Positions 21,121 to 26,003 of a stretch of 26,003 bases of DNA are shown here, piece after piece. The notes beneath the pieces are model-generated. The model saw only the letters and a program-made list of their open reading frames with translations, had not been told where the DNA came from and ran no database searches. How positions within the stretch are numbered: the first letter of the stretch is position 1; each line of letters begins with the position of its first letter. The DNA is from Hymenobacter sp. (GTDB lineage: Bacteria; Bacteroidota; Bacteroidia; Cytophagales; Hymenobacteraceae). A program made the translations under genes and the position numbers. Where the stretch lies: contig JANYFQ010000028.1 in assembly GCA_025362615.1 (NCBI GenBank), positions 1-26,003 of the forward strand, read 5' to 3'.

Positions 21121-24100
21121 CCGCACCAGCGTGGCCAGGTGCTGCTCCAGTTGGTACTCGTCGGGTATCAGCACCTGCCGCGACTTGCTCCCTTCAAAAG
21201 GCCCGACAATTCCCGCCAAATGCAACTGGTCCATCAACCGGCCCGAGCGGTTGTAGCCGAGCTTTAACTTGCGCTGGATGAGCGACGTGGAGCCTTGCTG
21301 GTGCAGCACGAGCAGGCGGGCCGCGTCCTCGAACATGGCGTCGCGCTCGCTGGGGTCGAACTCGCCGTTGCCGCTGCCTTCGTCGCCTTCGGCGCCGGCT
21401 ACTTCGGGCAGCAGGTAGGCGTCGGGGTAGCCCTGTTGCTCGCCGATGAAGCCGCAAAGAGCGTCCACTTCGGGCGTGTCGATGAAGGCGCACTGCACAC
21501 GAATCAGCTCCGAGCCGGCCGAGAAAAGCATATCGCCCTGGCCGATGAGCTGGTCGGCCCCGCCGGTGTCGAGGATGGTGCGCGAGTCGATTTTACTCGT
21601 CACCTTAAACGAAATCCGGCACGGAAAATTGGCCTTGATGATGCCCGTGATGACGTTTACCGATGGGCGTTGGGTGGCCACGATGAGGTGGATGCCGATG
21701 GCGCGGGCGAGCTGGGCGAGCCGGGCGATGGGCTGCTCGACTTCCTTGCCGGCCGTCATCATCAGGTCGGCCAACTCATCGATTACCAGCACAATAAAGG
21801 GCATATAGCGGTGGCCTTTCTTCGGGTTCAGGCGGCGCTCGACGAACTTGGCGTTGTACTCCTTCAGGTTGCGGCAGCCGGCTTCTTTCAGCAAGTCGTA
21901 GCGCCGGTCCATCTCCATGCACAGCGAGTTGAGCGTGTGGACCACCTTCTTTGTGTCGGTGATGATGGGTTCCTCGCAATCCGGCAGCTTGGCCAGGAAG
22001 TGGCGCTCGATGCGGTTGAAGATGCTGAGTTCGACCTTCTTGGGGTCCACGAGCACGAACTTGAGCTGCGCCGGGTGCCGCTTGTAGAGCAGCGAGGCCA
22101 GGATGACGTTCAGCCCCACCGACTTGCCCTGGCCTGTGGCCCCGGCCATGAGCAGGTGCGGCATCTTGGCCAAATCGGCCACGAACACCTCGTTGGTAAT
22201 CGTGCGCCCGAAGGCCACGGGCAGGTCCATCTCCGTGCGGGCGAACTTCTCGCTGCCCAGCACGGAGCGGATGCTCACCATCTCCTTTTTCGTGTTGGGC
22301 ACTTCGATGCCGATGGTGCCCTTGCCGGGGATGGGGGCGATGATGCGGATGCCCAACGCGGCCAGGCTCAGGGCGATGTCGTCCTCCAAGCTCTTGATTT
22401 TGCTGATGCGGATGCCGGCCTCGGGCACGATTTCGTAGAGCGTGACCGTGGGGCCAATCGTGGCCTTGATGCTGGCGATGGTGATGCCGTAGTGGCCCAA
22501 GGTTTCGACGATGCGGTCCTTGTTGGCTTCGAGTTCCTCCTTCGTTACCTGCGCTTTGGGGGTGCCGTAGTCGCGCAGCAAGTCCAGCGTCGGGTAGATG
22601 TAGCGCGAAAGGTCGAGCGTCGGGTCGTAGTTCACGTCCGGCATCACGTCGGCATCGGCGTCCTCGTCGGCCACGGCGGCGATGGCCGCCCCGGCGTTGG
22701 GGTCGAGGGCGTTGGCCAGGGTTTCTTGTTTCTGGTTTCTGGTTTCTGGTTCGTTTGGGGGCGTGGTGCCGTCGGCCAGGTCGGCCAGCGAGAGTGGGGT
22801 AGGAATGCTGGAAACCAGCGGCGTGGGAGCTATTTCGGGTTCTGCCTCGGGCGTGGGCAGGTCGAAGGTGAAGCTCGGGCCGGTGCTGACGGGGGCGGCC
22901 GGGGTTGCGGGCACAGCAATCAGTGACGCGGCGGCGACGGCGGCAGCCAACGGCTCGGTGGTGCTGGCTATCAGCCCGATAGCGGCCGGGCCAGCGGCCG
23001 TAGCGGCCCCAGCAGCGGTAGCGGCGGCAGTTCCGGCAGCTATGCCGGCACCGGCTACCGTGGCGGCGCTGGTAGCGGCCGAGTTGCCGCCCGCGTTCAA
23101 CACTTCGCCGGTGGCGGGGTCAAATTCCAGGGCCTGACCGGGGTTTTCAATCTCGAAAGCCGGGCCGGTTTTGCTGGCCGCTGCCGGAGCCAAACTGGCA
23201 GCGGCCACGGGTTTGGCTTCGGCCGAAGCGGCGGCTGGCCGGGCAACGGCCGAAGCCAAACCCGTGGCGGGCATCACTTGGGCAGCGCGGGCTTCAGCAG
23301 CTAACTCGGCTTCCAGCTCGGCAACTAACTCAGCATCTTCTTCTTCCGGGCTGTTGGCGCGGCCAAAGCCCAGGTTGAGGCTCGTGACGTTGAAGAAGAA
23401 CACCACGAACGAAATCAGCACAAATGCCAGTAGCAGCACCGCGCCCCAACCGATGAGGCTTTGCAGCCAGGAGGCCACTTCGTAGCCCACGCCACCGCAC
23501 AGAAAATCAAGCTTATGGGCCGCGCCCGCCGCGCCATTTGCGCCCGAAGCGGGCGCTTCGAGGCTTACCACGGCGTAGCCGAGCAGCACACTCAGCCAGG
23601 CCATTGCAAACAGGCCCAGCGCCAGCACGTAGCTCACCGAGCCGGCCGCGCTGCGAAACACAATTTTATAGCCAATGAAAAACACGATGGGAATGAGCGC
23701 AAACGCCCCAATGCCAAAGAGTTGGTAGATGAAAAATTCGGCGGTCCACGCGCCCAGCAGCCCCAGCCAATTGCCGGTTTCGTGGCCTGCTTCTTTCAAC
23801 GGCGTAGCACTCAGCCCTTCTACCACGCTCTGGTCGGCCGGACCAGTGAAGAGGAACGACGTGAAGGCAATGGTGAGGTAGAGGCTGGCGAGCAGGAACC
23901 CGAAGCCCAAAAACAAGTGAAACCGGCGGTCGCGGAGCAGCGCCAGCAGGCCCGCCACGCCGGGCACCGGGCCACGCGGGGCGCGGGGCAGCTTGGGCGC
24001 GGGGGCTGGTTTGGCGTTTTTGGGCTGATTGGCCGCCGCCGGACGAGCCGGGCGCGGCGCAGCAGCCGGCGCGGGGGCGGCAGCCGGGGCCGGGCGCGGC

Positions 24101-24192
24101 TCGTTGCGGCGCGGCTCGTTGGGGCGCGGGCCGCCAGCAGGGCGGTTGGATGCCGCGCCGGGCGGCGGGGAATTATATTTATTGTCGGCCAT
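21118..24192 (-). CDS. ftsK: DNA translocase FtsK
   Basis: Septal DNA pump that clears chromosome ends and helps dimer resolution. The 1024 residues have a Pro/Ala-rich basic N-terminus (1-85), four membrane helices (about 91-116, 142-178, 184-210, 240-268), an acidic then Ala/Pro-rich linker (280-515), the alpha/beta motor (about 525-930; Walker A GATGQGKS 684-691, Walker B LVIDELAD 802-809, VATQRPSVNVITG) and a winged-helix gamma domain (955-1010; LIQRKLKLGYNRSGRLMDQL and GPFEGSKSRQVLI) for polar DNA sites. Helix 2 region may hold two spans. ATG 24192 gives MADNKYNSPPP; an upstream ATG adds residues read from an 11-nt leader repeat, so I reject it. Residues 481-491 come from a heptamer repeat. 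The stop is within REP hairpin R5. Confidence 0.96.
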   Translation of the reverse strand: MADNKYNSPPPGAASNRPAGGPRPNEPRRNEPRPAPAAAPAPAAAPRPARPAAANQPKNAKPAPAPKLPRAPRGPVPGVAGLLALLRDRRFHLFLGFGFLLASLYLTIAFTSFLFTGPADQSVVEGLSATPLKEAGHETGNWLGLLGAWTAEFFIYQLFGIGAFALIPIVFFIGYKIVFRSAAGSVSYVLALGLFAMAWLSVLLGYAVVSLEAPASGANGAAGAAHKLDFLCGGVGYEVASWLQSLIGWGAVLLLAFVLISFVVFFFNVTSLNLGFGRANSPEEEDAELVAELEAELAAEARAAQVMPATGLASAVARPAAASAEAKPVAAASLAPAAASKTGPAFEIENPGQALEFDPATGEVLNAGGNSAATSAATVAGAGIAAGTAAATAAGAATAAGPAAIGLIASTTEPLAAAVAAASLIAVPATPAAPVSTGPSFTFDLPTPEAEPEIAPTPLVSSIPTPLSLADLADGTTPPNEPETRNQKQETLANALDPNAGAAIAAVADEDADADVMPDVNYDPTLDLSRYIYPTLDLLRDYGTPKAQVTKEELEANKDRIVETLGHYGITIASIKATIGPTVTLYEIVPEAGIRISKIKSLEDDIALSLAALGIRIIAPIPGKGTIGIEVPNTKKEMVSIRSVLGSEKFARTEMDLPVAFGRTITNEVFVADLAKMPHLLMAGATGQGKSVGLNVILASLLYKRHPAQLKFVLVDPKKVELSIFNRIERHFLAKLPDCEEPIITDTKKVVHTLNSLCMEMDRRYDLLKEAGCRNLKEYNAKFVERRLNPKKGHRYMPFIVLVIDELADLMMTAGKEVEQPIARLAQLARAIGIHLIVATQRPSVNVITGIIKANFPCRISFKVTSKIDSRTILDTGGADQLIGQGDMLFSAGSELIRVQCAFIDTPEVDALCGFIGEQQGYPDAYLLPEVAGAEGDEGSGNGEFDPSERDAMFEDAARLLVLHQQGSTSLIQRKLKLGYNRSGRLMDQLHLAGIVGPFEGSKSRQVLIPDEYQLEQHLATLVR
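22721..22751. repeat. Translated heptamer array inside ftsK linker
   Basis: GTTTCTT then GTTTCTG three times and GTT on plus, in strict 7-nt phase; on minus it encodes EPETRNQKQET (residues 481-491) in the disordered linker. This is the only short-word array seen inside a gene. Confidence 0.85.
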
Positions 24193-24194
24193 CA

Positions 24195-24222
24195 GAAAGC
24201 AAGCGGAAAGCAAGCGGAAAGC
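24195..24222. repeat. 11-nt tandem repeat in the ftsK leader
   Basis: GAAAGCAAGCG occurs twice and a third time in part (24195-24205, 24206-24216, 24217-24222). It lies between the putative ftsK -7 box and the ATG. Confidence 0.75.
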
Positions 24223-24223
24223 C

Positions 24224-24231
24224 CAAATTTA
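24224..24231 (-). promoter_or_regulatory. Putative ftsK promoter, -7 element
   Basis: On minus, TAAATTTG at 24231-24224 matches TAnnTTTG exactly, 32 nt before ATG 24192. No TTG is found at the usual distance upstream, so only one box supports it. Confidence 0.42.
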
Positions 24232-24283
24232 CGCCAGCAAGCCGGAGTTGTGGATGCGCCGTTTGGGGCGGGCGGCCCCGCTC

Positions 24284-26003
24284 CTACCCTTGCGGGCCGG
24301 GCACTACTTCGTACAAATACAGTTGCCAATACGCCTGGGCATCGGCGAAAACGCCCCGCAACACCAACCCGCTCTCCGCCGGATGCACCAGCCCGACCGC
24401 CGCCAGCACGTAGCGCCCGCCCAGGTGCCGAAAGGTAACAGGGTCGAAAGCCAAGTGGTCGATTTTCCGGGCTGTTGCCTTTCCAAACAGGTAATTGCGG
24501 CCCAGCTCAGCCGACCACAGGTAGCAGCGGTTGCCCCAGGCATCGAAGTACGTGGCCAGCACCGGGCTTTTGGCCAGCTCACCGGCAATGAGCGGCCGAA
24601 AAGCGTGTTTGTAGGGCAGTGGGTAGCTGTTTTGGTTGCTGTCGAGGGTGTAAAAATCGTTGAGTTGCGCCACGGCGGGCGGCAGGCCCAGGCAGGCCAC
24701 CCGGTAGCCCGCCGGCCGCAGCCCGCTACGTTGGTAAATGGCGGCCTCCACCCGCCGAAACAGGGCCGGCGCCACAAATGCTTCGTAGCTCGGCGCGTCG
24801 GGTTTGGGCCTACCCACTAGCAGGCGCAAATTGTTGATATACTCGCTGTTGAAAGGCAGCGCCATTGCAAATTGCAGGGCTATCAGTGCGTAGCCCAGCC
24901 GCCGCGCAGCTTCTGTGTCGCCCAACTCACGCAGCGCTAGCACCAGCACGCCAAACCACGTCAGGGAAAACAAGAAGTGGAACCGGTTGAGGCTGAAAGC
25001 GTGCAGCAAAGGCAATTTTTCCTGGTAAAGCGCGGCCAGTTGCCCCGCAAAGCCGCAAAACACCGCCGCCGCCGCCAGCCCTGCCAGCGCCCCGCCCACG
25101 CGCCCCAGCAACTGCCGCCGCCGGGCACCCTGCGCCTGCCACGCCGCCACGCCCACCGCCAGCACCGCCGCCCCCCGAAAAAACGGACTCGCGTGGTATT
25201 GCCCCAACCAGAAAAACCGCAGCGCCTCGCGCAGCCCCGCCCCCGCGCCGTGCGGCAGCAAGTGCCGCAAATCGAATTCCTCGCGGTGCGAAACAAACTG
25301 TTTCACTACCAGCAACGAGTAAAACAGCGGCCACTCAACCACCACGTAAGCAACCAGTAGCACACCCAAACCAACCGCCCCGCGCACCGTGCTGCCCACG
25401 GCCGCCCGGCCGCGCCGCGCCACATCGAGCAGCAGCCCACTGCCCCACACCACAGCAATAAAAGGCCCGACGTACACAAAATTTGACCACAGCGGAAACG
25501 CCGCGCACACCGCCCAGGGCTGCCAGCGGCCCCGCCCCTGCCGCAAGTCCAGCGCCGCCCGCAGCAGCGCCGGCTGCCCCAGCACCGTGAGGCCGTAAAT
25601 GCTGTAAAGCGGCAGCGTAGCCCAGGCCAGCGCCACGGCCGCCGCCAGCCCCCGTTGGGCGGGCCGGGCCAGGCCGTAACCCCGCAGCAGCCAGTACATC
25701 GCCAGCAACCCGCACCCCCGCACCAACACCTGATGCACCAAATACGCCCCCAGCGGCTCGCCGCGCAGCAGGCCAAACACCAGCATCGGTACACTTAAAC
25801 CGGGGCGTAAAGCGTTGCGGGGCAAGCCGTTCATGAGTTGAGGCACCGTGGTAGCCACACCGTAATCAAGACCCAACCGCAGCTTGGTGAGCAAGTAGAG
25901 CGGCGCAAACTCAGTATCCAGGTTATCGTGAATCAGCACGTAGCCGTGCCGCCCCAGCAGCAATACCGGCAGCATGAAAAGCAGCAAACCAGCCAGCGCC
26001 AAT
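24284..26003 (-). CDS. Large polytopic membrane protein, possibly YkoS/DUF6044-like, N-terminus cut by window end
   Basis: At least 573 codons are open; the frame runs off the window, and the first visible residues (LALAGLLLFMLPVLLLGRHG) are already inside the first membrane helix. About ten helices follow, including GYALIALQFAMALPFNSEYI, LLGRVGGALAGLAAAAVFCG and FLFSLTWFGVLVLALREL. The early luminal/periplasmic motif VLIHDNLDTEFAPLYLLTKL (with HDNLD) and the final soluble part of about 170 residues (from YEAFVAPALFRRVEAAI onward: LDSNQNSYPLPYKHAFRPLI, LATYFDAWGNRCYLW, FRHLGGRYVLAAVGL) resemble the GT-C-like YkoS/DUF6044 proteins, a family of unknown function suspected in cell-surface glycosylation. 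This resemblance is from memory and not certain. It is on the ftsK strand, 91 nt upstream. Confidence 0.78.
   Translation of the reverse strand, partial: LALAGLLLFMLPVLLLGRHGYVLIHDNLDTEFAPLYLLTKLRLGLDYGVATTVPQLMNGLPRNALRPGLSVPMLVFGLLRGEPLGAYLVHQVLVRGCGLLAMYWLLRGYGLARPAQRGLAAAVALAWATLPLYSIYGLTVLGQPALLRAALDLRQGRGRWQPWAVCAAFPLWSNFVYVGPFIAVVWGSGLLLDVARRGRAAVGSTVRGAVGLGVLLVAYVVVEWPLFYSLLVVKQFVSHREEFDLRHLLPHGAGAGLREALRFFWLGQYHASPFFRGAAVLAVGVAAWQAQGARRRQLLGRVGGALAGLAAAAVFCGFAGQLAALYQEKLPLLHAFSLNRFHFLFSLTWFGVLVLALRELGDTEAARRLGYALIALQFAMALPFNSEYINNLRLLVGRPKPDAPSYEAFVAPALFRRVEAAIYQRSGLRPAGYRVACLGLPPAVAQLNDFYTLDSNQNSYPLPYKHAFRPLIAGELAKSPVLATYFDAWGNRCYLWSAELGRNYLFGKATARKIDHLAFDPVTFRHLGGRYVLAAVGLVHPAESGLVLRGVFADAQAYWQLYLYEVVPGPQG

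Noticed and set aside
21295..22926. A 543-codon open frame on plus opposite ftsK
   Set aside because: Antisense shadow of ftsK; composition dominated by G, V, A, D and H without any recognisable motif.
1..26003. tRNA or rRNA genes, prophage or defence island
   Set aside because: I found no tRNA-like cloverleaf, rRNA sequence, phage structural gene, restriction, toxin-antitoxin or other defence motif in this window.

Overview
The window looks like a chromosomal stretch from a high-GC member of the Bacteroidota, most likely Cytophagales and close to Hymenobacter. This is inferred from several things: a gldC gliding gene, a DUF2851 gene, a LuxC-type acyl-CoA reductase next to a dicluster ferredoxin, a LolA-ftsK pair, several sites that fit the Bacteroidetes promoter pattern (TTG, about 19 nt, TAnnTTTG), almost no Shine-Dalgarno sites, and codon use rich in Ala, Gly and Arg. 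I see no rRNA, tRNA, CRISPR array, phage module or defence island. The genes are mostly housekeeping. What stands out is the repeats that fill the spaces between them.

Layout. Bases 1-493 (minus) are the signal peptide and propeptide of a secreted protein, probably a metallopeptidase, that runs off the window and is easily missed because it has no stop here. Bases 531-1021 are a decayed IS5-like insertion sequence with its middle deleted and a frameshift. A plus-strand block follows: a TPR plus periplasmic-binding-protein lipoprotein-like receptor (1176), hemL (3090), a membrane-anchored protein of unknown function (4503), dcd (5600) and a small secreted helical protein (6374). A 19-bp perfect stem terminator (7001-7051) separates this from a minus block: gldC, dnaN, valS and a 2[4Fe-4S] ferredoxin. 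The ferredoxin is divergent from an acyl-CoA reductase gene (12192), followed by a 100-residue protein of unknown function. Another minus block holds a nucleoside phosphorylase, trhO, a PglD/NeuD-like acyltransferase, a polytopic membrane protein and a DUF2851 gene, the last two overlapping by 4 nt (GTGA). A lone Sel1-repeat gene (19406, plus) is clearly AT-richer than its neighbours. The window closes with lolA-like, ftsK and a large membrane protein that is cut by the window end, all on minus.

Nearly every gene gap contains an inverted pair of arms. In most of them each arm is a tandem array of a short word. The word length is fixed within a gap but differs between gaps: 8 nt (three dispersed copies at 2970, 5451 and 15778), 7 nt (11448, 13674), about 10 nt (4384), 12 nt (7405) and 10-12 nt (14644). 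A fourth heptamer array lies inside the ftsK linker and is translated. The arms frequently begin exactly at a stop or start codon: the hemL start and the stops of dnaN, the phosphorylase, trhO and the acyltransferase lie in or touch repeat units. A separate family of five 23-bp REP-like hairpins occurs as inverted pairs near 16.7 kb and 21 kb. One supplies the last 12 codons of the membrane protein and one contains the ftsK stop. I consider this repeat system the best candidate here for something not well described.
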